DNA of 64,000 nucleotides from Paenibacillus_T sp033239625 (lineage in GTDB: Bacteria; Bacillota; Bacilli; Paenibacillales; Paenibacillaceae). This document shows positions 1 to 8,478 of this stretch, one piece after another. Position numbers and translations under genes: made by a program. The notes under the pieces were generated by a model. The model did no database searches and was not told the origin of the DNA. It saw only the letters and a list, made by a program, of their open reading frames with translations. The DNA is taken from the NCBI RefSeq assembly GCF_033239625.1, contig NZ_BTCK01000015.1, positions 62,001-126,000 on the forward strand, given 5' to 3'. The stretch's first letter is position 1. Every line of letters begins with the position of its first letter.

Positions 1-772
1 GCCGCAGCTCTTCTTCTGCCGCCATGCGCGGCAGAATGGCAATGCCCGACCCTGCACGGACGCATCGTTTGATCGCCTCTAGATTGCCGAGCTCTATGCC
101 AATGCGGTAAGGAATAGTTTGCGACCGCAGCAGCTTTTCAAGCAAAATCCGATAGTTGCAGCTGTCTTCCGTCATCATCCACTCCTGATCGGCAAGATCG
201 ACGAGCGTGAGCGGCCGTCGGCGCTGAGGATCGCCCTTCACGAGCGGATGATCGGGACGAGCGACAATTACGAGCGGCTCTGATCGAAGCGTTATCCATG
301 TGAGCGATGGATCGTTTGCAGTCGTCTGATGGTGTTGATCGAGCAGCAGCCCGAAATCGAGCTCGCCTTCTCTCACTTTGTTTATGATGGCTGGCTCGTT
401 CTCCGCTTGAAGACGAATCGACAGCCGAGGATGAATCTCACGGATATTGTGAATGATCGGCGGCAGAAAGTACGCAGCCAGCGAGTCGATGGTCCCGATC
501 GTCAATGTCCCTCCGCCCTGCTGGGCAAGCTTCTCCTTCGATTGTTGGAACAGGTCGAGCATTTGGGTCGCAATCGTTAGCAGCTCCTCGCCTGCTGTCG
601 TCAGACGTAGTCCTTTGCCGAAGCGCTCGAACAGCTGCACGTCGTAAGCTTTCTCCAGCTTCTGAATTTGAGTGGTGACGCTGGACTGGGCATAGCCGAG
701 CGCATCAGCCGCCCTTGTAATGCTTTGCCGTACGGCCACCTCTCGGAATGTATGCAGATACGTCAGCTCCAT
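1..772 (-). CDS. LysR-family transcriptional regulator, C-terminus cut by window edge
   Basis: The minus strand is open from an ATG at 772, preceded by AGGAGGAAT, down to base 1, so 257 codons are present and the C-terminal end lies outside the window. The first 60 residues form a LysR winged helix-turn-helix (MELTYLHTFREVAV, then ITRAADALGYAQSSVTTQI and the wing LFERFGKGLRLTTAGE). The rest matches the co-inducer-binding domain. It is divergent from the dapA-family gene with a 159-bp shared upstream region holding a TTGAT-N7-ATCAA dyad, the usual layout for a LysR protein controlling its neighbour and itself. The inducer cannot be deduced. The family call is firm; the target is inference. Confidence 0.9.
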   Translation of the reverse strand, partial: MELTYLHTFREVAVRQSITRAADALGYAQSSVTTQIQKLEKAYDVQLFERFGKGLRLTTAGEELLTIATQMLDLFQQSKEKLAQQGGGTLTIGTIDSLAAYFLPPIIHNIREIHPRLSIRLQAENEPAIINKVREGELDFGLLLDQHHQTTANDPSLTWITLRSEPLVIVARPDHPLVKGDPQRRRPLTLVDLADQEWMMTEDSCNYRILLEKLLRSQTIPYRIGIELGNLEAIKRCVRAGSGIAILPRMAAEEELR

Positions 773-843
773 GCGCTTATTCCTCCTCATCATTGAGAGA
801 TATGTCCAGGAACGATCAGACCTTACAGCTGATATCGAAATCA

Positions 844-860
844 TTGATACTAATCATCAA
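844..860. promoter_or_regulatory. Possible LysR-type operator between lysR and dapA-like gene
   Basis: A perfect dyad TTGAT-N7-ATCAA lies in the AT-rich divergent spacer, 72 bp upstream of both starts. LysR proteins typically bind interrupted dyads of this kind. Assignment to the adjacent LysR gene is inference from position. Confidence 0.4.
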
Positions 861-931
861 TTATTATAGATAACAGTGATACATCTTGTCATGTTAAAGT
901 TAAGCCAATCCACTATCGGGAGGCTGTCGTA

Positions 932-1828
932 ATGTTAAATGAGCTCCAACTGCAAGGCCTATTCGTTCCTGTCGTTACTCCTTTTCTGCCAAGTGAAGAG
1001 CTGGACCTCGAATCGTTTGAACGTATCATTAGCCATTTGTTGAAGCATCGTATTCAAGGCATCGTGTTGAATGGAACAACCGGCGAGTCGCCTACGGTTT
1101 CTTGGAATGAGGTGAGCGTAATGATGCAGACCCTCGTTTCGATTCAGCAGCGCGGTCAAGGCGATGGCAGCGTTCCGATTGTTGTCGGCGTTGGTACGAA
1201 CGATACCGCCGCATCCGTCAAACGTGCTGAGCTTGCCGCTAACATGGGAGCAGATGCTGTTCTTGTTGTTACGCCTTACTATAGCCGTCCTTCTCTAGAA
1301 GGCATTGTTAGACACTATGGACGGATCGCGCAGGTCGGCGTGCCTGTTATCGCCTATGAAATCCCTTCTCGTACCGGCGTGAAGGTGGACGCAGACACGA
1401 TGAAGCGGATTCTAGACATCAATGGCCTGATTGGGCTAAAAGACAGCACCGGCAGTACAGAGCTTGTCTCGGCGCTGACTGCCGGCGGAGATAACAAGCC
1501 TGTCCTGTGCGGAGACGATCGTCTGTTCCACGCGATGCTGAGCCAAGGCGCCAGCGGCGGCATGCTCGCATCCGCTAACGTTGAGACGGATACGTTCCTG
1601 GAGGTGTATCGACTGGCCGCGGCGGGGCAATATCGTGAATCGCGTGCCATCTTCAACCGTCTGACGCCGCTCATCGAGCTGCTGTTCCGCGAGTCCAATC
1701 CCGCACCCATCAAGTGGCTGCTTAAGCAGCAAGGTCTGCTGGCCAGTGACACGCTGCGCCTGCCGATGGCGCCGATTACCGAAGGGCTGCGCAATGAAAT
1801 GGAGCGGCTGCAGCTAGAACGCCTATAA
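932..1828 (+). CDS. dapA: 4-hydroxy-tetrahydrodipicolinate synthase (DapA) family aldolase/lyase
   Basis: 298 residues, the usual length for the DapA/N-acetylneuraminate lyase TIM-barrel family. Visible motifs are the GTTGES pyruvate-binding loop, the YYSRPS segment, YEIPSRTGV (Tyr of the proton relay and the carboxylate-binding Arg) and GLKDSTGS with the Schiff-base lysine. GGGAGG lies nine bases before the ATG. The conserved SRTG arginine favours true DapA chemistry (pyruvate plus aspartate semialdehyde, lysine and dipicolinate branch). However the gene stands alone beside a LysR regulator rather than in a dap/asd operon, so a catabolic paralogue of the superfamily remains possible. Confidence 0.85.
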   Translation: MLNELQLQGLFVPVVTPFLPSEELDLESFERIISHLLKHRIQGIVLNGTTGESPTVSWNEVSVMMQTLVSIQQRGQGDGSVPIVVGVGTNDTAASVKRAELAANMGADAVLVVTPYYSRPSLEGIVRHYGRIAQVGVPVIAYEIPSRTGVKVDADTMKRILDINGLIGLKDSTGSTELVSALTAGGDNKPVLCGDDRLFHAMLSQGASGGMLASANVETDTFLEVYRLAAAGQYRESRAIFNRLTPLIELLFRESNPAPIKWLLKQQGLLASDTLRLPMAPITEGLRNEMERLQLERL

Positions 1829-1898
1829 AGGAGAGTGGGGAGCCAGTCGAGTCCCATCGGCGCGTCCTATCCCCTATTCGGCAGGATGGTCCAGATGA

Positions 1899-2100
1899 CT
1901 TAAGGTGCTTCTAGGTGCTCTATTCGATCCATTGTACGGACGGCAGTGAGATTGCGAATTTTTAGTATCTTGAGCCGATCGTTCGACTGGCTGGGGCGAG
2001 TTTAGATGCTTTTATGTGTTCTATTCGAGCCATCGTGCGGATGCCGGTGAGATTGCGCACTTTTAAGTATCCTAACCAGCCAGACAGTCTAACCGCAGCT
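1899..2100. repeat. Degenerate approx. 50-bp tandem repeat array (locus A)
   Basis: The spacer after the dapA-like gene has no convincing ORF. It contains two copies of a 101-bp double unit, each made of two similar halves offset by about 47 and 54 bp. Equivalent stretches include TGCTTCTAGGTGCTCTATTCG (from 1906), GCGAATTTTTAGTATCTTGAG, ATGCTTTTATGTGTTCTATT (from 2006) and GCGCACTTTTAAGTATCCTAA. Period and layout resemble the clearer arrays at 36.7 and 52.7 kb. Confidence 0.6.
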
Positions 2101-2122
2101 ATCTTCCATGTCTCATCTAACG

Positions 2123-2165
2123 ACAAAAGCCTTTATCCCAACCGTTCTGGCTGGGATAAAGGCTT
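2123..2165 (-). terminator. Rho-independent terminator of the iclR gene
   Basis: A perfect 14-bp stem (AAGCCTTTATCCCA with its complement, 11-nt loop) lies 18 bp past the iclR stop and is followed on the minus strand by TTTTG. Confidence 0.8.
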
Positions 2166-2182
2166 GTTCCATTTGCGTTCGC

Positions 2183-2935
2183 TTAACGCGCCATCGTCCC
2201 CATACGGGCAGCGGCTTCGATAATCGTTGGTGCGATCTCTCGCATCCGTTCCGGCGTCAGGCGGCTGGATGGTCCTGAAACGGACAATGCGGCAATGAGC
2301 CGCTGATGGCGGTCGAAGATCGGCGCCGACACCGCAGCAGCCCCTGGCTCGCGCTCCTCGATACTCGTTGCGTAACCGTTGCGGCGAATTTCGATCATCT
2401 GGCATTCGAACATATGCCGATTGACGACCGGCGGCTGAATCGATTCGAGCTCCGTCCATATTTCCGCTTGCGTCGGCTCATCTGCGAATGCGATCAACAC
2501 CTTGCTGGATGCACCAACGTAAAGCGGCAATCTTGCGCCTACCGTCGCCACCCTGCGCACCGCCTGGTTGCTCTGCACCGCTTGAATGCGAATGCGTTCG
2601 CCGCCGCTGCGTACGTAAAGACTAATAGTCTCGCCGAGCGAGTTGCGCAGTCGTTCCATCTCTGGCTGCCAGATCACCGCAGGATCGTCAGAAGACGTCA
2701 GATGCGCGGACAATTCCCATACTCGGAAGCCGAGCCGATAACGCTCGGTCCCGCTATCACGTTCCACGAAGCCGCGATCCTCCAGCGTCGACAGCATGCG
2801 GTGAACCGTGCTCTTATGCAGCCCGACGCGTTCGGCGATTTCTGTCATTGCAAAATCCGTTCCTAATGTGAAGCATTGCAATATATCAAGCGCTCGCTCG
2901 ACTGCTCTTACGGTCGACTTTCCTTCCTCTGCCAT
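2183..2935 (-). CDS. IclR-family transcriptional regulator
   Basis: 250 residues from an ATG at 2935 that has GGGGAGGA ten bases upstream; an in-frame ATG at 3019 is possible but lacks a ribosome site. Residues about 8-70 are the IclR winged helix (STVRAVERALDILQCF, then MTEIAERVGLHKSTVHRMLSTLEDRGFVER). The remainder is the IclR effector domain, ending with the typical LIAALSVSGPSSRLTPERM. IclR proteins respond to small carboxylic acids or aromatic or sugar-acid metabolites. The neighbouring genes give no clear substrate. Both flanks are separated by a terminator or promoter region, so it appears monocistronic. Confidence 0.9.
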   Translation of the reverse strand: MAEEGKSTVRAVERALDILQCFTLGTDFAMTEIAERVGLHKSTVHRMLSTLEDRGFVERDSGTERYRLGFRVWELSAHLTSSDDPAVIWQPEMERLRNSLGETISLYVRSGGERIRIQAVQSNQAVRRVATVGARLPLYVGASSKVLIAFADEPTQAEIWTELESIQPPVVNRHMFECQMIEIRRNGYATSIEEREPGAAAVSAPIFDRHQRLIAALSVSGPSSRLTPERMREIAPTIIEAAARMGTMAR

Positions 2936-3192
2936 CGCAAATCCGTCCTCCCCGCTATCCGATCGTTCTATTAAATACCAATAGAATTGGTTAAATTTAA
3001 GTTTCATACAATGAAACATCGTTGCATTAAGTATAACTGAAACACCGATTAACGTAAAGATAAACTCAATATATTTCAGCTATATTACAAACGGCTTACA
3101 TCTCGTCGACATCGATTGACACTCTTGTACGACAGTCATACGATAGTAGTACTAACAGACTAAAGCGCTTCCATTGAGAGGGGATGTTCCGG

Positions 3193-4326
3193 ATGAGCAG
3201 TACAATTCTACCAGCACCTATGCCAGTCAACAGCCTGCCGGCACCCATCCTACAACCTGCTCCGCAGCCGCGTGCGATTAACCGTCGCAAGAGCGGTAAG
3301 CATGCTCTATTCGCTGCCGTGTCCGCAGCCGCTGCGCTCTGCGTACTTGCTGTGGTTGCATTCCATGGCTATATCGCATGGATGCTCGCGCACCCGTATG
3401 TAGCCCCTCTCTACTCGAATCCGATGGAAGCTGCAGGTCTCCCGTACGAAGATACGGCATTTCCCAGCATGAGCGGCCGTACGACCGTCGGCGGCTGGTT
3501 CATCCCTGCAGGCGATAACGACGGCCCGCAGCTTGCACAGACTGCTGCCGCTGCTTCACAGGCTAACGAGTCGCAGCGCACCGTTATTTTCAGCCATGGC
3601 TATGGCGCCAACCGCGAAGAGACATGGGTCCCGATGTACGACCTTGCAGCGCTGCTGCATCGCTTGAACTACAACGTGCTTATGTTCGACTACGGCTATG
3701 CTTCCTCTGATTACAAAGCGCCTGCGACAGGCGGCTATGAGGAATCGCAGCAGCTTCTGGCAGCCGTTCAATATGTCAAAGAACGCGGCGCTTCCGAGAT
3801 CGTCGTATGGGGCTTCTCGATGGGCGCTGGAACGGCGCTTCAAGCCGGACTTCAAACCGACGATATCGACGCTATGCTGCTCGACAGCCTCTTCTTGCCG
3901 AGCCCGGATACGTTATTCCATAACGTCACTCAAGTGCTGCCGCTGCCCAAGTATCCATCGCTTCCACTCATCGAAATGATGCTGCCAGCATTCACAGGCA
4001 CTTCATTCAGCGGCATACCAGCCACGGAAGTAATGGTGAAAGACTACCCGATTCCGCTGTTCATCATGCATGGAACCGAGGATGCGAAAGCTCCATACGA
4101 AATTGCCGATCAAATCGCGCATAATCAGTCGAACCCGCTGTCCCAAGAATGGATTGTCCAAGGCGGCAAACACGAGCTGCTGTTCCAGGTTCATGCGAAG
4201 GAATATATTCAGCGCGCAGCGCTCTTCCTTAGCCAAGTGCATCAGCAGCATGCCGATGCGAATGACAGCACGAACGGGACGAATGGCACAGATGGAACAT
4301 CCACTGCCGACTCCATCGTGCTATAA
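3193..4326 (+). CDS. Membrane-anchored alpha/beta hydrolase
   Basis: 377 residues from the ATG at 3193, nine bases after GAGAGGGG; the ATG at 3184 has no room for a ribosome site. A transmembrane helix spans residues about 35-60, so the catalytic domain is probably outside the membrane. Visible features are the oxyanion region FSHGYGANRE, the nucleophile elbow GFSMGAG (catalytic Ser), the acid in HGTEDAKAPYE and the catalytic His in GGKHELLF. The C-terminal 25 residues are a low-complexity Asn/Thr/Gly/Asp tail. It resembles the YqkD/YfhR-type serine hydrolases of bacilli. The substrate is unknown; esterase or peptidase activity are both possible. Confidence 0.82.
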   Translation: MSSTILPAPMPVNSLPAPILQPAPQPRAINRRKSGKHALFAAVSAAAALCVLAVVAFHGYIAWMLAHPYVAPLYSNPMEAAGLPYEDTAFPSMSGRTTVGGWFIPAGDNDGPQLAQTAAAASQANESQRTVIFSHGYGANREETWVPMYDLAALLHRLNYNVLMFDYGYASSDYKAPATGGYEESQQLLAAVQYVKERGASEIVVWGFSMGAGTALQAGLQTDDIDAMLLDSLFLPSPDTLFHNVTQVLPLPKYPSLPLIEMMLPAFTGTSFSGIPATEVMVKDYPIPLFIMHGTEDAKAPYEIADQIAHNQSNPLSQEWIVQGGKHELLFQVHAKEYIQRAALFLSQVHQQHADANDSTNGTNGTDGTSTADSIVL

Positions 4327-4501
4327 CGAGTAAACCGCCAACGAGGGTTAACTCAGAAGCCGTTATATTCATATGTGGTACAAAAGCACGACATAGCTCC
4401 GCACTGTCATGAATACATCTTAAGCGTATACGTTTGTTCTCCGTCCGATCGGAGTACGGACAACCGGGACGCTAAGTGTCATGAACAAGGAGGCTGATGT
4501 C

Positions 4502-5935
4502 GTGCTTTTCGTATACGGACCACAGACACCGCTTCGACTGCTGGAAGAGATTCGCGATTGGAAAAGGCAAGAAATCGAGCATGCCGCCGTCATTCGCCGA
4601 TTCGCGCCAGAATTGGAGCCGGAATATGCATGGCTGCTCTCGGAATGGGAGCAGCCGCTTCGCGCGGCGGAACGAGTCGCAGACCGCTGCTTGAACGAGG
4701 CGCTGTCGCGCGGGCCTAACAATGAGCCCAGCGACGAGATCACGATCACACGCGCAGAGCTGCTGCTGCAGGCATCCGCTTATCAGTCGCAGCGGTTCGT
4801 CGAGCATCTGCTGCAGTTGCTCGAGAAGAGCCCCTCACTGTCCGCGAATCCAGCGGCCAAATCTTTCGTGCTGCACGCCGTACGCGAGTCGAACGGCTTC
4901 TTAGGCGTGCAGGATTCGTACCGGTACACGCAGCAGGCGGTGTTCGAAAGCAGAAGCGAATTGAATGATCCGTTCGCTTCCTACGGAGCCGCTGATACGC
5001 GCAAAGCAGGCAGAACAGGCGCTGTAAGGCCTCGGCCAGCCAAAGGCGCTGCAGCCCATGCTGCTGCGCCTCCTTCACCTGCTGCCGACGTCAAGGCCAG
5101 CGAGCCAATCAGTCCGCAGGTTGCCGTTCATACACCTCCGATCGGGCAACTCGTGGATGCGGCGACCGAGCGGCCAGAGTCTGCACCATCGCCGCAAGCT
5201 GCCCCGCCAGCAGCGCATGGAGATGCTTCTTCCGTCGACTCGTCATCGCCCAATGAGGCCGCGCTCGGAGTCGCTAATGTTGACAGCGAGGAACGAGCTC
5301 CTGTAACGCAGGTGCCAATCGGCGGCCATCGCCTTCCTCCGCTTCCGTACGCCTACAACGCACTAGAGCCCTATATTGATGAGACGACGATGCGCATCCA
5401 CCACGACAAGCATCATCAAAGCTACGTCGACGGCTTGAACAAGGCGGAGCGCGAGCTGCAGCAAGCGAGACAGAGCGGCCAGTTCGATCTCGTGAAGCAT
5501 TGGGAGCGCGAGCTTGCATTCAACGGTGCGGGCCATTATCTGCACACGCTGTTCTGGACCGTTATGGGACCTCATGCTGGCGGCCAGCCGTCCGGCGCTC
5601 TAGCGAATCAGATCCGGCAGGATTTCGGCAGCTATGAAGCGTTTATGAAACAATTCAGCGAAGCCGCGAACAAGGTTGAAGGAGGCGGCTGGGCCATTCT
5701 CGTCTGGAGTCCTCGCGCAAGACGGCTCGAAATTCTAACAGCAGAGAAACATCAGAACCTGTCCCAATGGGACGTTGTTCCGATTCTGCCGCTCGACGTG
5801 TGGGAACACGCCTACTATTTGAAACATCAGAACAATCGGGCTAACTATATTACGAGTTGGTGGAATGTCGTCAATTGGCCGTTCGTTAATCAACGCTTCG
5901 AACAGGCGAGCAAACTCATCTGGGAGCCGTTCTAA
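4502..5935 (+). CDS. Helical-domain/superoxide dismutase (Fe/Mn) fusion protein
   Basis: 477 residues from a GTG at 4502, chosen because AAGGAGG ends eight bases before it; an upstream ATG at 4481 would place that ribosome site inside the gene. Residues 1-140 are an all-helical Glu/Leu-rich domain of uncertain family (possibly DUF2935- or ferritin-like). Residues about 145-275 are an Ala/Pro/Ser-rich linker. Residues about 276-477 form a complete Fe/Mn superoxide dismutase. All metal ligands are kept: His in MRIHHDKHH, His in GHYLHTLFW, and Asp and His in LDVWEHAYYL. A His (AEKHQN) replaces the Gln typical of Mn enzymes, as in SodF-like proteins. It probably removes superoxide; the role of the first domain is unknown. 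A second, ordinary sodA lies 6 kb away. Confidence 0.88.
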   Translation: MLFVYGPQTPLRLLEEIRDWKRQEIEHAAVIRRFAPELEPEYAWLLSEWEQPLRAAERVADRCLNEALSRGPNNEPSDEITITRAELLLQASAYQSQRFVEHLLQLLEKSPSLSANPAAKSFVLHAVRESNGFLGVQDSYRYTQQAVFESRSELNDPFASYGAADTRKAGRTGAVRPRPAKGAAAHAAAPPSPAADVKASEPISPQVAVHTPPIGQLVDAATERPESAPSPQAAPPAAHGDASSVDSSSPNEAALGVANVDSEERAPVTQVPIGGHRLPPLPYAYNALEPYIDETTMRIHHDKHHQSYVDGLNKAERELQQARQSGQFDLVKHWERELAFNGAGHYLHTLFWTVMGPHAGGQPSGALANQIRQDFGSYEAFMKQFSEAANKVEGGGWAILVWSPRARRLEILTAEKHQNLSQWDVVPILPLDVWEHAYYLKHQNNRANYITSWWNVVNWPFVNQRFEQASKLIWEPF

Positions 5936-5965
5936 CGAGCCACGTCAAGCAATACCCTTGTCACT

Positions 5966-6004
5966 CCGCCAAGACGAACATGGACTTCGTCTTGGCGGTT
6001 TATT
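5966..6004 (+). terminator. Terminator of the SOD fusion gene
   Basis: A perfect 13-bp stem CCGCCAAGACGAA with its complement, 7-nt loop, followed by TTTATTT, 30 bp after the stop codon. Confidence 0.85.
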
Positions 6005-6043
6005 TGCGCTGAAAGTTAGTTCCAATTTAGTTCGTTTTACAAA

Positions 6044-6071
6044 TTGATAATGATTATCATTATCTTACAAT
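6044..6071 (+). promoter_or_regulatory. Sigma-A promoter with embedded Fur box
   Basis: GATAATGATTATCATTATC (6046-6064) matches the 19-bp classical Fur box at 18 of 19 positions. It lies in the spacer of a promoter TTGATA (6044-6049), 16 bp, TACAAT (6066-6071) on the plus strand. It sits between two convergent genes (the SOD fusion ends at 5935, folE ends at 6213), so no annotated gene is downstream. This implies an iron-repressed non-coding transcript. Confidence 0.7.
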
Positions 6072-6077
6072 CGTATC

Positions 6078-6200
6078 ATTGCTATTCATCCTCTTACTGT
6101 CAAGCTTGCCCCATCCCCGTCGATACCCTTCCCTTTCCCTGCAGCACAAAAAAAGCCTCCTGCATTGCCGCTGTCATCGCAGGCAAGCCGGAGGCCCCTT
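6078..6200 (+). ncRNA. Candidate Fur-regulated small RNA, FsrA-like
   Basis: A transcript from the Fur-box promoter would start near 6078 and contain no sizeable ORF. Bases 6109-6140 are a C-rich stretch (CCCCATCCCC, then CCCTTCCCTTTCCCT) able to pair with GGGAAGGG- or GGAGG-type Shine-Dalgarno regions. It would end in a GC-rich hairpin at 6155-6195. In Bacillus subtilis the Fur-repressed sRNA FsrA uses C-rich single-stranded segments to silence iron-rich proteins; the layout here is analogous. Homology to FsrA is not established. The hairpin has a better T-tail on the opposite (folE) strand, so the 3' end is uncertain. Confidence 0.5.
6148..6195 (-). terminator. Terminator of folE, possibly bidirectional
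   Basis: The stem GCCTCC/GGAGGC with inner TTGCC/GGCAA pairing is followed on the minus strand by seven T residues. It lies 18 bp after the folE stop codon. Confidence 0.75.
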
Positions 6201-6212
6201 CTTATTCCATCG

Positions 6213-6806
6213 TTAGTCCTTAATCAGTGCCATAAACTCCGCACGTGCCGCAGCATTGCCGTGGAATTGGCCGCGCACAGCAGACGTTACCGTCTTGCTG
6301 CCCGTCTTCTTCACGCCGCGCGCGCACATGCACAGATGCTCGCCATCGACCACAACCATGACGCCATGCGGCTTCAGCTCTTCCATCAGGATGTCAGCGA
6401 TTTGCGACGTAATCCGCTCCTGCACCTGCAGTTTGCGGCTGACTGCCTCTACGAGGCGAGCGAGCTTGCTGAGTCCGACGATTTTGCCGCTTGGAATATA
6501 ACCGATATGCACCTTGCCGAAGAACGGCGCCATATGGTGCTCGCATTGGCTGTAGTAGACAATATCCTTCACGATGACCAGCTCTTCATGCTGCTCGTCG
6601 AACGTTACGCCTAGTACCTCGCGAGGATCAACCTCGTATCCTGCAAAAATCTCTTCGTACATGCGAGCGACTCGAGCCGGTGTCTCCAGCAATCCTTCGC
6701 GTTCGACGTCTTCCCCGATCAGCTTCAATATCTCGCGTACATGATATTCGATCTGGTCGCGATTGCTCGTAACCATAGAATTGACGTAATCTTTCTTGCC
6801 CGCCAT
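6213..6806 (-). CDS. folE: GTP cyclohydrolase I (FolE)
   Basis: 197 residues, typical length for type I GTP cyclohydrolase, which converts GTP to 7,8-dihydroneopterin triphosphate as the first step of folate synthesis. Zinc ligands are visible in YYSQCEHHM (Cys and His) and HLCMCARGV (Cys). Other conserved segments are LLETPARVARMYEEIFAGY, VGLSKLARLVE and the end TVTSAVRGQF. AAGGAGGAAAT precedes the ATG. It is not next to other folate or queuosine genes except queG 1 kb upstream. GTP cyclohydrolase I product also feeds queuosine synthesis, so the nearness to queG may be meaningful. Confidence 0.96.
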   Translation of the reverse strand: MAGKKDYVNSMVTSNRDQIEYHVREILKLIGEDVEREGLLETPARVARMYEEIFAGYEVDPREVLGVTFDEQHEELVIVKDIVYYSQCEHHMAPFFGKVHIGYIPSGKIVGLSKLARLVEAVSRKLQVQERITSQIADILMEELKPHGVMVVVDGEHLCMCARGVKKTGSKTVTSAVRGQFHGNAAARAEFMALIKD

Positions 6807-6850
6807 CCGATTTCCTCCTTCCGGACGCGCAGAAACGTAACTGCTGTTTC

Positions 6851-7063
6851 TTATCGTTTGAACTTCTGATTGCGCATCATTTGTTGTGCTTTTTTCATTT
6901 GTTGGCCGTTCAAGTTATAGCCCATTTGCTTCGCCATCTTGGTTAGCATCTCTGGATCGCTCTGCATCTTCTCGAGCTGTTTGCGCAGGTAGAATACGCC
7001 TGCAAAGAAACCGCCGGCACCGCCGACAATCAAAGCCACAATGGCTGTAATGGCATACCACAT
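6851..7063 (-). CDS. Small membrane protein, YneF/UPF0154 family
   Basis: 70 residues from the ATG at 7063 with AGGTGA seven bases upstream; a longer reading to 7120 adds a basic stretch without family resemblance. One transmembrane helix (ITAIVALIVGGAGGFFAGVF) is followed by a basic, Met- and Gln-rich cytosolic tail containing PEMLTKMAKQMGYNLN and QQMKKAQQMM. This matches the architecture of YneF (UPF0154), a widespread but uncharacterised Bacillus membrane protein. It lies 45 bp upstream of folE on the same strand and may be co-transcribed with it. Confidence 0.8.
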   Translation of the reverse strand: MWYAITAIVALIVGGAGGFFAGVFYLRKQLEKMQSDPEMLTKMAKQMGYNLNGQQMKKAQQMMRNQKFKR

Positions 7064-7217
7064 GTCAAAGTCACCTGTCCTTATCCAATTCGATCTCCTA
7101 TAGAACGACCTCTTACGCAAATCTTGCAGAATGGTGCGTATATAGGCATATTGCCCTTAATGATAGCATGATCGCAAATAGAGCGCAAACGATGATTTTT
7201 CCTGCAAAATCGTCATT

Positions 7218-8444
7218 TTACTGCAGCTCTCCCGAAGGTTCCCGCTCCGTTGAAAGCGCGGTCATTGCCCGGGCAATCGCCGCGGATGCTTCTTCATTCG
7301 TCTCTGTCGCATGCGCAATGCGAAGCGCTTCTGCCGCCTCGTCTCCTCCGATCATACCAAGCGACCATGCGGCAGTGCCGCGCAACTCATGACGCGGGTC
7401 CGTCCGCAGCACTTCGATAAGCGCAGGAACGGCTGATTTTTCTCGAAAATTGCCGAGCGCGATGATCGCGTTGCGCTGAATCGGCTTCTTCCCGCGCCAT
7501 GCGCCCGAAGCGGAACCAAACGTCTCCTTGAACTCCCGGTTACCGATCGTCAGAAGCGGCAGCAGGAGCGGCTTGGCGATCTCCGGATCCGGCTGCAGCT
7601 CGGGATGATGCGTCCAGTTCTTGCCCTTATTCGCGGGACATACGATCTGGCACGTATCGCAGCCATAGAGCCGATTGCCGATTTTGCGCATGTACGTATC
7701 GGATAACATGGTCTTCGTCTGCGTGAGGAACGAGACGCATTTGTTCGAATCAAGCTGTCCCGGCCCTACAAGCGCGCCAGTTGGGCATGCATCGATACAT
7801 TTGGTGCACGAACCGCATTGATCTTCAAGCGGCGTATCCGGCGGCAGCGGCAAATTCGTAATCATCTCGCCGAGATAAATCCACGAGCCCAGCTTCGGCG
7901 AAATGATCGAGCAATTCTTCGCACTCCATCCGATGCCAGCGCGCTCTGCTACCGCACGATCCGACAACGCCCCCGTATCGACCATGCTCATGGCACGAAC
8001 ACCTGGCACGCGTTCTTCGAGCCACTTCTCCAACCGAGCGAGTCGATCCCTTAGAGCACTATGATAATCGAGGCCCCATGATGCACGAGCGAAGATGCCC
8101 CTCCTCGCCCCAGGTTCGGACTTCGGCGGATCCGGCAGCTTCGAAGGATAGGCGACAGCGATTGAAATGATGGATGCTGGACGATCAAACAACAGAGAAG
8201 GATTCGTTCTGCGTTCTAAATCAGGCTCTTCGAAGCCTGACTCCCTTCCCTCTTCCCGATGCCGAAGCAGACGCTCCTTCAGCTCCGTGAATGGATCCGC
8301 CGAAGCAATACCGATATCGTCGATGCCTAGGGATGGAGCAGCCGTCTTAAGATCTGCTTTCAGGGCCAGCCAATCGAAGCCTGTCCAATCCGCCGTGTCT
8401 ATGTCTATCTGCTGTTGCTCATCCCCCTGCTGCGGATGGTCCAT
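7218..8444 (-). CDS. queG: Epoxyqueuosine reductase (QueG)
   Basis: 408 residues from the ATG at 8444, six bases after GGGGGGAGGA; a GTG three bases further upstream is too close to that site. The enzyme reduces epoxyqueuosine to queuosine in tRNA, the last pathway step, using cobalamin and two [4Fe-4S] clusters. Visible are MVDTGALSDRAVAERAGIG with the conserved Asp, the first ferredoxin motif CGSCTKCIDACP, the second CDTCQIVCP, and a C-terminal HEAT-like repeat domain (VPALIEVLRTDPRHELRGTA) for tRNA binding. It is the last gene of lepB-rnhA-queG, with a 34-bp gap after rnhA. Confidence 0.95.
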   Translation of the reverse strand: MDHPQQGDEQQQIDIDTADWTGFDWLALKADLKTAAPSLGIDDIGIASADPFTELKERLLRHREEGRESGFEEPDLERRTNPSLLFDRPASIISIAVAYPSKLPDPPKSEPGARRGIFARASWGLDYHSALRDRLARLEKWLEERVPGVRAMSMVDTGALSDRAVAERAGIGWSAKNCSIISPKLGSWIYLGEMITNLPLPPDTPLEDQCGSCTKCIDACPTGALVGPGQLDSNKCVSFLTQTKTMLSDTYMRKIGNRLYGCDTCQIVCPANKGKNWTHHPELQPDPEIAKPLLLPLLTIGNREFKETFGSASGAWRGKKPIQRNAIIALGNFREKSAVPALIEVLRTDPRHELRGTAAWSLGMIGGDEAAEALRIAHATETNEEASAAIARAMTALSTEREPSGELQ

Positions 8445-8478
8445 CACTAGTCCTCCCCCCTATCGCTATGCCCTGCTG

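Noticed and set aside
2014..2223. 69-codon plus-strand frame downstream of the dapA-like gene
   Set aside because: It spans the degenerate tandem repeat and the iclR terminator and lacks a ribosome site.
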